This document shows positions 1 through 6,673 of a stretch of 11,301 nt of DNA, one piece after another (within the stretch, counting starts at the first letter, position 1; the number at the start of each line of letters is the position of its first letter). The stretch lies in assembly GCA_003250175.1 (NCBI GenBank), contig QKHD01000394.1:1-11301 (forward strand), read 5' to 3'. A program made the position numbers and the translations under genes. The notes below the pieces were generated by a model that saw only the letters and a program-made list of their open reading frames with translations, was not told the origin of the DNA and did no database searches. This stretch comes from Helicobacteraceae bacterium. GTDB lineage: Bacteria; Campylobacterota; Campylobacteria; Campylobacterales; SZUA-545.

Positions 1-401
1 CCCGAAAGCACCATAAAGGAGACAAAAGCATACAGTGCCCCATAAAGGGTATATATCCCCTTTTTGTGCATCGAAGGGGCGCGTTTGACCTTGGCGAAAA
101 AGAGCATGGTGCGCTCTTTGAAATGCAGCACGATCCGGAGGATCAGCAGGGCGGCGAGCACAAAGCCCAGCACATAGTGCCACTCCCACATCGGTTCGCG
201 GATGGTTTTGGCGATCGCCTTGGCGGCGTCGAGGGTGATGTCGGTGCCCAGCTTGGCCAGCTCGTCCTGGATTACCACGGCGTTGGTTTTGTAGCTGAGA
301 AAGGTCTTGCGCAGCAGCACGGTGGCGAGCAGCCCCAGGATCACCAGGGCATTGAGCCAGTGCCAGATACGGAAAGGTCGGGAGTAGAGCGCACGGCGCA
401 T
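1..401 (-). CDS. Cytochrome b561-family membrane protein (3' end outside window)
   Basis: Reading leftward from the ATG at 401-399, an open frame continues without a stop to the window edge, giving 133 residues. A good ribosome site (AAGGAG, five bases upstream) supports this start. The protein begins MRRALYSRPFRIWHWLNAL, so a His at residue 14 sits at the start of the first membrane helix (about 13-30). A second helix (about 79-98) begins WEWHYVLGFVLAALL, and a third starts near residue 120. His in HWLNA and His in WHYVLG are placed like heme b ligands of the cytochrome b561 / Ni,Fe-hydrogenase b-subunit family. Such proteins pass electrons between the quinone pool and a periplasmic or membrane partner. 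The partner is not visible because it would lie left of the window. Family assignment is firm; the physiological role is unknown. Confidence 0.82.
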   Translation of the reverse strand, partial: MRRALYSRPFRIWHWLNALVILGLLATVLLRKTFLSYKTNAVVIQDELAKLGTDITLDAAKAIAKTIREPMWEWHYVLGFVLAALLILRIVLHFKERTMLFFAKVKRAPSMHKKGIYTLYGALYAFVSFMVLS

Positions 402-415
402 GGAAGCTCCTTGAA

Positions 416-451
416 AGATTTACGAATAGTATGCCACGGGAAGGTAAATCT
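416..451. repeat. 8-bp inverted repeat between lipoprotein stop and cytochrome start
   Basis: AGATTTAC at 416-423 is matched by GTAAATCT at 444-451, with 20 bases between them. The element fills most of the 54-bp gap between the lipoprotein stop codon (456-458) and the cytochrome b start (401). It is AT-rich with no T-run, so it is a poor terminator. It could be an attenuating hairpin or an operator for the downstream gene. A weak -10-like CATACT lies in its loop on the minus strand. Confidence 0.35.
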
Positions 452-455
452 ACGG

Positions 456-1289
456 CTAAGGAACCAGCCAGAGATTGAAATCGTAATAGGTGCCGCTAAA
501 GAGTGGAAGCGAACCCAGATGCACGGTTACGTCCGTACCTCCGGTGTAGCCCCCGTCAAAGACGGTTGTAAGCTGCTGCGTTGTTTTGCCGGTAAGGGTG
601 ACGCTGCCCGTTTTGGGGTAATTGTCGTAGTACGCCATAGTGGTGAGGACAACCGCCATCGTATAGCTCACCTTCGTGGTGGCGGTGGCATTGATCTCTT
701 CGGCGGCATATTCCCCACCGAAGTGTTGGCTGGAGTCGCCTAGCCCCGTGAGATAGACGTCACGCAGGTGGCTTGTGGTGGTCTTGCTGCCGGTTGCGTA
801 GGTGTGCTCCAGATTCATATCCGTGACGTTCCAGTCGCCGTCAACGTTGCTGGCAAGATAGAAGGTTCCCAAAACGCTGAGGTTATACTCCAGCCAGCCG
901 GTGCTTTGAATCGTGAGGTTGGCATCGTAGTAGCGGGCCTCGTCGTATCCGGACCAGTTGAGGTCGGTATAAACAAGGGTGCCGTCGATATATGTTGCAT
1001 CGCTTTGGCAGGCGCTGAAGGTGAGGGTGTGGTTGCCGTCGGCAGTGGTGACGGACATGCCGCCGCTTAGGGTGCAGTAGGCTGCGCCGCTATTGGCGAT
1101 ATTGACCAGGTTGCCCGTGTAGGAGACGGGGTCGAAATTAAGCGCCCGGTAGGTGAGGTCCGCCGCGTTGGCCGAGGTCAGGAGCGTTTTATCATCAATC
1201 GGATCCTCCGGAGGGGTGGTGACGGTTCCGTCGTTGCCGCATCCGGAAAGCAGAAGTATCGTAAGGGCAAGGTAGAGATGAAAACGCAT
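456..1289 (-). CDS. Putative outer-surface lipoprotein of unknown function
   Basis: This gene encodes 277 residues from the ATG at 1289-1287, which has CAGGAG five bases upstream. The frame stays open 53 codons further upstream, but that extension runs through the promoter and has no signal sequence, so the shorter start is preferred. The N-terminus MRFHLYLALTILLLSGCG is a textbook lipoprotein signal with lipobox LSGC, lipidated Cys17, and no Asp at +2, which suggests outer-membrane sorting. A short Pro/Asp linker (about 19-35) leads to a Thr/Tyr/Gly-rich, probably all-beta domain. Cys72 and Cys94 could form a disulfide. The segment YCTLSGG...LTFSACQ...IDGTLVY resembles a pattern I recall from other proteobacterial lipoproteins (SGG, then tF..C, then GTL), but I cannot name a family. 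It ends 54 bp before the cytochrome b gene and may be cotranscribed with it. Confidence 0.8.
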   Translation of the reverse strand: MRFHLYLALTILLLSGCGNDGTVTTPPEDPIDDKTLLTSANAADLTYRALNFDPVSYTGNLVNIANSGAAYCTLSGGMSVTTADGNHTLTFSACQSDATYIDGTLVYTDLNWSGYDEARYYDANLTIQSTGWLEYNLSVLGTFYLASNVDGDWNVTDMNLEHTYATGSKTTTSHLRDVYLTGLGDSSQHFGGEYAAEEINATATTKVSYTMAVVLTTMAYYDNYPKTGSVTLTGKTTQQLTTVFDGGYTGGTDVTVHLGSLPLFSGTYYDFNLWLVP

Positions 1290-1314
1290 GAAGGCTCCTG
1301 AAGAAGAATAGGGA

Positions 1315-1323
1315 ATTATAGCA
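1315..1323 (-). promoter_or_regulatory. Extended -10 promoter for the lipoprotein gene
   Basis: On the minus strand this reads TGCTATAAT, a perfect TATAAT box with the TGn extension. Transcription would start near 1308, giving a leader of about 20 nt that carries the CAGGAG ribosome site. No convincing -35 box is seen, as is usual for housekeeping promoters in Campylobacterota. Confidence 0.65.
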
Positions 1324-1347
1324 ACCGGTTGTGGTTTTTTGGTGGGT

Positions 1348-1357
1348 TGGCATGCCA
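1348..1357. repeat. Palindrome TGGCATGCCA, copy 1
   Basis: This perfect 10-bp palindrome shares its GGCATGCC core with the second copy at 1402-1411, exactly 54 bp away. This copy lies upstream of both divergent -10 boxes. It could be one half of a two-site operator, though a chance pair cannot be ruled out. Confidence 0.4.
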
Positions 1358-1378
1358 TTAGGCGATCTTTCGTATCTG

Positions 1379-1387
1379 TGTTAGAAT
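1379..1387 (+). promoter_or_regulatory. Extended -10 promoter for the ygiQ-family gene
   Basis: TGTTAGAAT matches an extended -10 (TGn followed by TAGAAT). The start of transcription would fall near 1394, about 20 nt ahead of the GTG start at 1414. This placement argues against longer translations that begin upstream of the promoter. Confidence 0.55.
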
Positions 1388-1401
1388 ACGCGAAAAACAA
1401 A

Positions 1402-1411
1402 AGGCATGCCT
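1402..1411. repeat. Palindrome AGGCATGCCT, copy 2, over the ribosome site
   Basis: This perfect 10-bp palindrome has the same GGCATGCC core as 1348-1357. It includes the AAGG that probably serves as ribosome site for the GTG start at 1414, so a protein bound here, or a small hairpin in the mRNA, could affect both transcription and translation. Confidence 0.4.
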
Positions 1412-1413
1412 CC

Positions 1414-3144
1414 GTGTTTCTCCCCACCACCAGAGCCGAGATGGACAAGCTCGGCTGGGATGCGTGCGATGTGATTATCGTCAGCGGCGATACCTACATC
1501 GACTCACCCTATATCGGTACCGCTGTCATCGGCCGCGTGCTGGAGCGCGCGGGGTATCGGGTGGGCATTATCGCCCAGCCCGATGTGGAGAATCCGGAGG
1601 ATATCACCCGCCTGGGCGAACCCAGACTCTTCTGGGGTGTTAACGGCGGCAGCGTGGACTCCATGGTGGCCAACTACACCGCATCAAAGAAGTTCCGCAA
1701 AACCGACGACTACACCCCCGGCGGCCAAAACACCCGCCGCCCCGACCGGGCGGTGCTGGTCTACACCAACCTGATCCGCCGCCATTTTAAAGAGACGGTA
1801 CCCATCGTACTGGGCGGCATCGAAGCTTCCTTGCGTCGCATCACCCACTACGATTTTTGGTCCAATAAGCTGCGCAAACCCATTTTGTTCGACGCCAAGG
1901 CCGACTACCTGATCTACGGCATGGGGGAAAAGCCCATTCTCGCCCTGGCCGAAGCGCTGAGCAAAGGCGAGTCTCCGGAGCCGCTCCGGAGCCTGTGCTA
2001 TATTGCCAAAGAACCCAGGGCTGATTACCTTCAACTCCCCTCCCACGATGAGGTCAGCCGGGATAAAAACCGCCTGATCGATCAGTTTGACGCCTTTTAC
2101 CAAAACAACGACCCCATCTCTGCCCAGGGGCTTTGCGAAGCCGTGGACAACCGCTATCTGGTGCAAAACCCGCCGGCAGACTATCCGGACGAAGCGGAGA
2201 TGGACAGCTTTGCCCAGCTTCCCTTTACGAGGGAAGTCCACCCCTACTACGCCATGCAGGGAGCCGTAAGAGCCCAGGAGACGATCAAGTTCTCCATCAC
2301 CACCCACCACGGCTGCTGGGGCGAGTGCAACTTCTGCGCCATCGGGGTCCACCAGGGGCGCACGATCCGGACGCGCAGCGAAGCGTCCATTGTCAAGGAA
2401 GCGGAGAGCTTTACGGCTTTTAAGGACTACAAAGGGATCATCGCCGACGTGGGCGGCCCTACGGCCAATATGTACGGCTACGAGTGTGACAAGAAACTCA
2501 AAAAAGGGACCTGCGACGAGAAGCGCTGCGTCGATCACGAGCGCCTGTGCAAGGTGATGCATGTAGACCACACCCGCAACATCAACCTGCTGCGCCAGGT
2601 GCGAAACGCCAAAGGGGTCAAAAAAGCCTTTGTCGCCTCCGGCGTGCGCTACGACCTGATTACTGCCGACAGGCAGCAGGGCTACACCTATCTCAAAGAG
2701 ATGGTCAAACATCACATCAGCGGCCAGATGAAGGTGGCTCCGGAGCATACGGATGACCGCGTGCTTGAGCTCATGGGCAAACCGGGCAAACAGAGCCTGA
2801 TCGATTTTAAAAAGCTCTACGACAAGCTTAATAAGGAAGAGGGCAAAAACCAGTTTCTCACCTACTATCTGATCGCCGCCCACCCCGGATGCGGTGAGAA
2901 GGAGATGCAGGAGCTCAAGCGTTTTACCACGCAGGAGCTGCGGATGAATCCGGAGCAGGCACAGATTTTTACCCCCACGCCGTCGACCTACTCGGCACTC
3001 ATGTACTACACGGGGCTTGACCCCAAGACTAGAAAACCCATCTTCGTCGAGCGCGATCCGGATAAAAAAGAGAAGCAAAAGCGCATAGTCGTTGAAAAAC
3101 AGCAGCCGCCCAAACGGCATGCGGGGCCTAAGCGTTCCCGTTAG
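1414..3144 (+). CDS. ygiQ: YgiQ-family radical SAM protein
   Basis: From the GTG at 1414 the product has 576 residues and begins MFLPTTRAEMDKLGWD, the usual start of the family in this phylum. AAAAGG lies nine bases upstream. Upstream in-frame starts such as TTG 1339 precede the -10 box and are unlikely. The N-terminal YgiQ domain shows DVIIVSGDTYIDSPYIG and later VLGGIEASLRRITHYDFWS. The radical SAM cluster motif is Cys301-x3-Cys305-x2-Cys308 (GCWGECNFCAI), followed by the conserved DVGGPTANMYG, ASGVRYD and KVAPEHTDD blocks. The enzyme should carry a 4Fe-4S cluster and cleave S-adenosylmethionine, but the family's substrate is not firmly known. E. coli YgiQ has about 740 residues; this protein is shorter, mainly in an internal insert and in the C-terminal region, and ends in a Lys/Arg-rich tail. 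It converges on and overlaps the next gene by four bases. Confidence 0.95.
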   Translation: MFLPTTRAEMDKLGWDACDVIIVSGDTYIDSPYIGTAVIGRVLERAGYRVGIIAQPDVENPEDITRLGEPRLFWGVNGGSVDSMVANYTASKKFRKTDDYTPGGQNTRRPDRAVLVYTNLIRRHFKETVPIVLGGIEASLRRITHYDFWSNKLRKPILFDAKADYLIYGMGEKPILALAEALSKGESPEPLRSLCYIAKEPRADYLQLPSHDEVSRDKNRLIDQFDAFYQNNDPISAQGLCEAVDNRYLVQNPPADYPDEAEMDSFAQLPFTREVHPYYAMQGAVRAQETIKFSITTHHGCWGECNFCAIGVHQGRTIRTRSEASIVKEAESFTAFKDYKGIIADVGGPTANMYGYECDKKLKKGTCDEKRCVDHERLCKVMHVDHTRNINLLRQVRNAKGVKKAFVASGVRYDLITADRQQGYTYLKEMVKHHISGQMKVAPEHTDDRVLELMGKPGKQSLIDFKKLYDKLNKEEGKNQFLTYYLIAAHPGCGEKEMQELKRFTTQELRMNPEQAQIFTPTPSTYSALMYYTGLDPKTRKPIFVERDPDKKEKQKRIVVEKQQPPKRHAGPKRSR

Positions 3145-3148
3145 CGGG
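3137..3148. terminator. Small hairpin at the ygiQ / SRPBCC convergent stops
   Basis: CCCG-TTAG-CGGG forms a perfect 4-bp GC stem with a tetraloop. The loop TTAG holds both stop codons: TAG (3142-3144) for ygiQ and TAA (3143-3141, minus) for the SRPBCC gene. No U-run follows on either side, so termination here would be weak. Confidence 0.35.
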
Positions 3149-3626
3149 TAGTTTCGACCCTTACTTTCAGGGCATTGTTCATCGCCTCAAACCCCTTTTT
3201 GGATTTGGGGATCACCCAGGGGTAGACAAGCCAGACCAGCAGACCGTTGAAACGCTCTTTTTGTATCAGGCGGGAGGTGGTGGCATTAATTTTTTCAATT
3301 TCAAAACAGTGCCGCCCGTCAAAGATCAAGGGCATGCCCAATCGGCCCTTCCAGCAAAATCCCTTCTGCTTTTCCACCCAGACAACATCCGGTGTGAAGT
3401 GCATGGATGAGGTTTCATCCAGAACGAGATTGATATCCAGTTGTTTTTGAGGAACCAGCTCACCGCTGATACGCTGAATAAAAGGGTTCCACTCACCGTA
3501 GGTATCAAACGCCACCAGATTATTCCAGACGTCATCGCCGGGAGCATCTATCGTTATCTCTGTGTGAATGTGCCCGGGAATCAGTGTCAAAAGCCCTAAA
3601 ATAAGTGTGCCGACGATCCATTCCAT
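3141..3626 (-). CDS. Membrane-anchored SRPBCC (START/polyketide-cyclase-like) protein
   Basis: The product has 161 residues from the ATG at 3626. A second ATG directly upstream (3629) is possible, but AAAGGAG sits five bases from 3626 and only two from 3629. The N-terminus MEWIVGTLILGLLTLIPG is one hydrophobic helix, probably a membrane anchor or uncleaved signal. Then comes a typical SRPBCC fold: TEITIDAPGDDVWNNLVAFDTYGEWNPF shows the first strand, the DAP..VW helix and the Y.eWNPF signature. Further on, FCWKGRLGMPLIFDGRHCF and LIQKERFNG fit the beta-sheet. These folds bind lipids or other hydrophobic ligands; no substrate can be named. It is divergent from the AraC-type regulator and shares its promoter region, so it may be a target of that regulator. 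Confidence 0.8.
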   Translation of the reverse strand: MEWIVGTLILGLLTLIPGHIHTEITIDAPGDDVWNNLVAFDTYGEWNPFIQRISGELVPQKQLDINLVLDETSSMHFTPDVVWVEKQKGFCWKGRLGMPLIFDGRHCFEIEKINATTSRLIQKERFNGLLVWLVYPWVIPKSKKGFEAMNNALKVRVETTR

Positions 3627-3654
3627 CATTGCTCCTTTGGTTTTGGTTGCTTCA

Positions 3655-3672
3655 AGTATATCCGGATATAAT
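3655..3672. promoter_or_regulatory. Back-to-back divergent -10 boxes around a 14-bp palindrome
   Basis: The perfect palindrome TATATCCGGATATA spans 3657-3670. On the plus strand TATAAT (3667-3672) is a consensus -10 for the AraC-type gene. On the minus strand TATACT (3660-3655) is a -10 for the SRPBCC gene. Each box overlaps one arm of the palindrome, so the two polymerases would compete and one bound dimer could block both promoters. The -10 boxes are plain from sequence; the operator role is inferred. Confidence 0.55.
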
Positions 3673-3701
3673 CAAGAAATATTTACCTAAATGCGCAAAC
3701 T

Positions 3702-4727
3702 ATGACACCCCACGATGCTACCTTAGACTTTTTTAGCCTCCGGATTCTTGCCCGAGTCGGTGAACACTACGGAGTGGAACGTTCCGATTTTCTCCGTCTG
3801 ATACCTCGGCATAAAAAACGCTTGCACGTTTCGGAAATGAAGGGCCTGATCGATGCCCTGATCGCCCGTAGCGGTGCGGCAGACATACCGCTGCAGATCG
3901 GTGCGGCCATGCGCCTAAATGACATTGGACCGATGGGCGACACGCTGCGATGCGCCCATACGATTCATGAGGCGCTGTTGATTTTGACCAAATACCATAC
4001 GCTGGTGCATACGGCCATCTCTCCTATAATTGCCATCCATCCGGAGACGGTGAGTATTACCCTCCAGTACCAAAACCCTGCCGTGATTGCGGTACGTTAC
4101 CCGGCCGAGGGATTTTTATCGGCCTATCTAGGGCTTTTGGGTGAGCTGGCAGGGGAACCGCTTTGTCCGTTACGCGTTGATTTTTATCATGAAGCAGGGG
4201 CTCCGGAGTCGTGTTACCGGGAAGTCTTCAGTGTGACACCGCATTTTCAGGCCGAAGAAAACCGTCTGGTATTTGACGCGGCTGTTCTTGCCCTGCCCAT
4301 CCCCACATCGGATGAACGGCTCAAAGCCTTCCACCTCGGCCTGCTACGGGCTGATCTGAATGACCTGCAAGACCCGCCCCTGAGTCACCGGCTTCAATTC
4401 TACCTTTCCCAAAATCTTATCCCCACTCCCCCCAGCCTCAAGGCGTGCGCAGAGCACTTTATGATGGCGCCCCGAACCCTACAGCATCACCTGGCCCTGG
4501 AAAAGCGAACTTTCAAAGAGTGTCTCAACACCATGCGCATGGAAAAAGCCAAAGTACTTCTTGGACGCGGTGAGCGTGTGGGAATGACGGGATTTTTGCT
4601 GGGGTTTCAAAACCATCCGGCCTTTAGCAGGATGTTTAAACAGTACAGCGGCATGATGCCTAGGGAATACCAGCTAAAAATTCAAGCAGATTCATGTAGT
4701 GTTAGGGATAAAAATAAGGAGAAGTAA
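3702..4727 (+). CDS. AraC-family transcriptional regulator with arabinose-binding-like N-terminal domain
   Basis: This gene encodes 341 residues. Residues about 10-200 look like the large N-terminal ligand-binding domain of the OruR/ArgR-type AraC subgroup, with GAAMRLNDIGPMGDTLRCAHTIHEAL typical of its start. The C-terminal DNA-binding domain has two helix-turn-helix units: one near 244-266 (PSLKACAEHFMMAPRTLQHH) and one near 294-316. GFQNHPAFSRMFKQYSG then MMPREY is the AraC signature. The ligand is unknown. The start has no clear ribosome site; the nearest upstream ATG (3691) is in another frame, so 3702 is kept. Its -10 overlaps a palindrome shared with the divergent SRPBCC gene, which suggests autoregulation or control of that gene. 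The 79-residue membrane protein starts one base after its stop. Confidence 0.9.
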   Translation: MTPHDATLDFFSLRILARVGEHYGVERSDFLRLIPRHKKRLHVSEMKGLIDALIARSGAADIPLQIGAAMRLNDIGPMGDTLRCAHTIHEALLILTKYHTLVHTAISPIIAIHPETVSITLQYQNPAVIAVRYPAEGFLSAYLGLLGELAGEPLCPLRVDFYHEAGAPESCYREVFSVTPHFQAEENRLVFDAAVLALPIPTSDERLKAFHLGLLRADLNDLQDPPLSHRLQFYLSQNLIPTPPSLKACAEHFMMAPRTLQHHLALEKRTFKECLNTMRMEKAKVLLGRGERVGMTGFLLGFQNHPAFSRMFKQYSGMMPREYQLKIQADSCSVRDKNKEK

Positions 4728-4728
4728 T

Positions 4729-4968
4729 ATGGGTGAATACATCTACGACTACCCCCAGATCGCTTATGCGGTGGTGGGGATCATTACGGTGGTGCTTTTT
4801 TATATGTTCAAGAGCAACAAGATGCGGGTAGTGGCACTGATCATCGGGATTATCCTGGCAGCCTACGTGCATTACGAAGCGAACCGTTCGCCGCTGGATC
4901 GTATGGGGGCGGGGTTAAGCTCCGGACTCAAAGATGCTGGAGCGGAAGCGAAAAAACTCTTTCAGTAA
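4729..4968 (+). CDS. Small two-helix membrane protein, unknown function
   Basis: The product has 79 residues. The start is fixed by AAGGAG seven bases upstream of the ATG at 4729; that ribosome site lies inside the last codons of the AraC-type gene, whose stop is one base away. Translational coupling is likely. Two hydrophobic helices are visible, about residues 10-26 (YPQIAYAVVGIITVVLF) and 32-47 (MRVVALIIGIILAAYV), joined by a short basic loop (KSNK). A hydrophilic tail, SPLDRMGAGLSSGLKDAGAEAKK, looks amphipathic. I recognise no family. Position suggests it works with, or is controlled by, the regulator upstream. Confidence 0.75.
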   Translation: MGEYIYDYPQIAYAVVGIITVVLFYMFKSNKMRVVALIIGIILAAYVHYEANRSPLDRMGAGLSSGLKDAGAEAKKLFQ

Positions 4969-4969
4969 T

Positions 4970-4989
4970 ATCCGTCCCTAAGGACGGAT
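4970..4989. terminator. Bidirectional terminator-like hairpin
   Basis: ATCCGTCC (4970-4977) pairs perfectly with GGACGGAT (4982-4989) around the loop CTAA. It lies between the converging small membrane protein (stop ends at 4968) and the MFS gene (stop at 4994). On the plus strand it is followed by CATTTT, a short U-rich stretch, so it is most convincing in that direction. Confidence 0.7.
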
Positions 4990-4993
4990 CATT

Positions 4994-6535
4994 TTAGAGG
5001 TGCCCGGCTTCTCCCTCAATGGTCTCTTCGACAACGGTGTCGAAATCGACGCTTCGGTCACGAACGAAGAGGAGGGTGAGGATACCGACGATCACCAGAA
5101 AAACCGCCGCCGTCAGCCCTGCATGGTGTAGTCCGCTCACAAAAGCGTCTTCCGCCAAAGCGGCACCGGCTCCGGAGAGACTCTCTGGAACAATCCCCTG
5201 GGCCAGACCCTGAACGGCACTGTGTTCCAGCCCCAAAGAACCCCCTGTCTTTTCCACGCTCATGGCGATGATCGCCGCCAGCACGGAGGTACCGAAAGCC
5301 CCGCCGATCTGAATGCCGGTGGTCTGGAAACCACCCGCCACACCCGCCAGATGCGCCGGTGCGCTGCCCATGATGATCTCCGCTCCGGAGGGAATGGCAA
5401 ACCCCGATCCCAGCGAGAGCAGCACAAAGCTCACCGCCAGCCACCAGTAGGGCGTGTGGGCGTCGCTAAAGCTCATGCCCCACAGGGCGAGCGCCATGAG
5501 AAAGAGCCCCAACGCCGCCGTCCGACTTGCACCCATCTTGGTGACCAGCACTGCCCCAATAATAGGGGCGAAGATGGAGATCACGCTCATGGGCATCATC
5601 TGCAAGCCTGCCAGCACCGTGTCGCTGTCGCGGGTGTTCATCAAAAAGAGGGTCAGGATAAAGGTCAGGCCCATGATGGTGAAGAAATTGGCGATAAAGA
5701 TCAGCCCGCCGATGGGAATGTTGGGGGAGTAAAAAAGCTCCATGGGCAGCAGGGCGTGTTTGGTCTGTTTCTCGACCCAGACAAAGAGGGCCATAAAACA
5801 GATGCCCATGAACAGAATGCTCCAGATGGTGCTGCTTCCCCAGCCCCAGGATTCCGCCTGGACTACACCGAAGATCAAGGCACTCATCCCCACGGCTAGT
5901 AGCAAGACCCCCGGAATGTCCATTTTGCTTTCCGGCGCACCGGCTTGTTCTTTGATCACATAGGCCCCAAAGACGATGCCCGCCAGGGCTATGGGAATAT
6001 TGATGTAAAAGATGCTCTCCCAACCCACATGGGCCACCAGCACACCCGAGACGATCGGCCCCATGGCGATGGCGATGGAGGAGACCCCTCCCCAGATCCC
6101 GATGGCCATACCGAACTGCTCTTTGGGAAAGGTCGCCCGCAGTAACGCCAGGGTCTGCGGCAGCAGCAGGGCAGCCGAAAGCCCCTGAAGTGCCCGCATG
6201 ACAATGACGCCGGAGGCGGAACCGATCAGTCCGATACCAAGGGAGGTCAGGCCAAAGAGAAAGACACCCAAAAGATAGAGGCGCTTGTTGCCGAAGCGGT
6301 CCCCCAGCTTGCCCCCTAAAATCAAAAAGACCGCCAGGGCGAGGAGGTAGGCGTTGGTGATCCATTGAAGCTGGGCAAACGAGGTGCCCAGATCCGTGGC
6401 GATGGCGGGGTTGGCAATATGCACAACGGTGGCATCAAGCCCCACCATAAAGAGGCCGAAGCAGACAGCGGCCAGGGTCAAACCGGGGCGGCCCTGACGC
6501 GGCTTTTGCCCCTCGGTGATAACGGAGGAAATCAT
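4994..6535 (-). CDS. DHA2-family MFS drug exporter (EmrB/QacA type)
   Basis: The product has 513 residues, the usual length for 14-helix drug:H+ antiporters. The start at 6535 has AAGGAC eight bases upstream. Family motifs are in order: GLDATVVHIANPAI (about 32-45, motif D1), GGKLGDRFGNKR (74-85, motif A), RALQGLSAALLLP (114-126, motif B) and AMGPIVSGVLV (about 158-168, motif C, the antiporter motif). The rest alternates long hydrophobic helices with short loops. It should sit in the inner membrane and export hydrophobic compounds using the proton gradient. No membrane-fusion or outer-membrane partner is encoded nearby, so it probably acts alone or borrows one. The divergent TetR-family gene is its likely repressor. 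The substrate cannot be told from sequence. Confidence 0.92.
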   Translation of the reverse strand: MISSVITEGQKPRQGRPGLTLAAVCFGLFMVGLDATVVHIANPAIATDLGTSFAQLQWITNAYLLALAVFLILGGKLGDRFGNKRLYLLGVFLFGLTSLGIGLIGSASGVIVMRALQGLSAALLLPQTLALLRATFPKEQFGMAIGIWGGVSSIAIAMGPIVSGVLVAHVGWESIFYINIPIALAGIVFGAYVIKEQAGAPESKMDIPGVLLLAVGMSALIFGVVQAESWGWGSSTIWSILFMGICFMALFVWVEKQTKHALLPMELFYSPNIPIGGLIFIANFFTIMGLTFILTLFLMNTRDSDTVLAGLQMMPMSVISIFAPIIGAVLVTKMGASRTAALGLFLMALALWGMSFSDAHTPYWWLAVSFVLLSLGSGFAIPSGAEIIMGSAPAHLAGVAGGFQTTGIQIGGAFGTSVLAAIIAMSVEKTGGSLGLEHSAVQGLAQGIVPESLSGAGAALAEDAFVSGLHHAGLTAAVFLVIVGILTLLFVRDRSVDFDTVVEETIEGEAGHL

Positions 6536-6555
6536 AAATAGTGTCCTTGAGGAAA

Positions 6556-6571
6556 AATTGAAACAATTATG
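6556..6571 (-). promoter_or_regulatory. MFS promoter with candidate TetR operator
   Basis: On the minus strand CATAAT (6571-6566) is a reasonable -10 about 30 bases ahead of the MFS start. It overlaps a dyad, AATTG-AAA-CAATT (6556-6568). A TetR-type repressor bound there would block the start of transcription. The dyad has only five bases per arm, short for this family, so the assignment is tentative. Confidence 0.4.
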
Positions 6572-6624
6572 GTACCCAAGAGTTTCTTAAATAAAATCAT
6601 ACAAAAAAAGAGCATTCAGTCGGG

Positions 6625-6658
6625 TTCGAGTAAGATTGCGGATTACTGTTTTCGAGTA
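6625..6658 (+). promoter_or_regulatory. TetR promoter region with direct repeat TTCGAGTA
   Basis: TTCGAGTA occurs at 6625-6632 and again at 6651-6658, 26 bp apart. A possible -10, TAAGAT (6631-6636), overlaps the first copy. The second copy runs into the AGGAG used by the TetR-family gene. The repeat may be regulatory or accidental. Confidence 0.35.
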
Positions 6659-6673
6659 GGAGTTTGCGCATTA

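Noticed and set aside
66..743. A 225-codon plus-strand frame at the left edge
   Set aside because: It crosses two minus-strand genes with good ribosome sites and signature features (heme-type His, lipobox), and its own sequence resembles nothing.
1290..1448. A 53-codon N-terminal extension of the lipoprotein
   Set aside because: It runs through the TATAAT box and would bury the signal peptide internally.
1684..3120. A 478-codon open frame on the minus strand inside ygiQ
   Set aside because: It mirrors the ygiQ coding sequence; the product is a Val/Leu/Phe-rich antisense artefact with no motif.
5466..6365. A 299-codon minus-strand frame in the MFS gene, considered as a possible frameshifted exporter
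   Set aside because: The MFS frame is intact over all 513 codons with motifs in order; this is a shifted-frame shadow.
6569..6673. A 35-codon N-terminal extension of the TetR-family protein
   Set aside because: It is AT-rich, overlaps the divergent promoter region and adds Lys/Ile-rich sequence unlike TetR N-termini.
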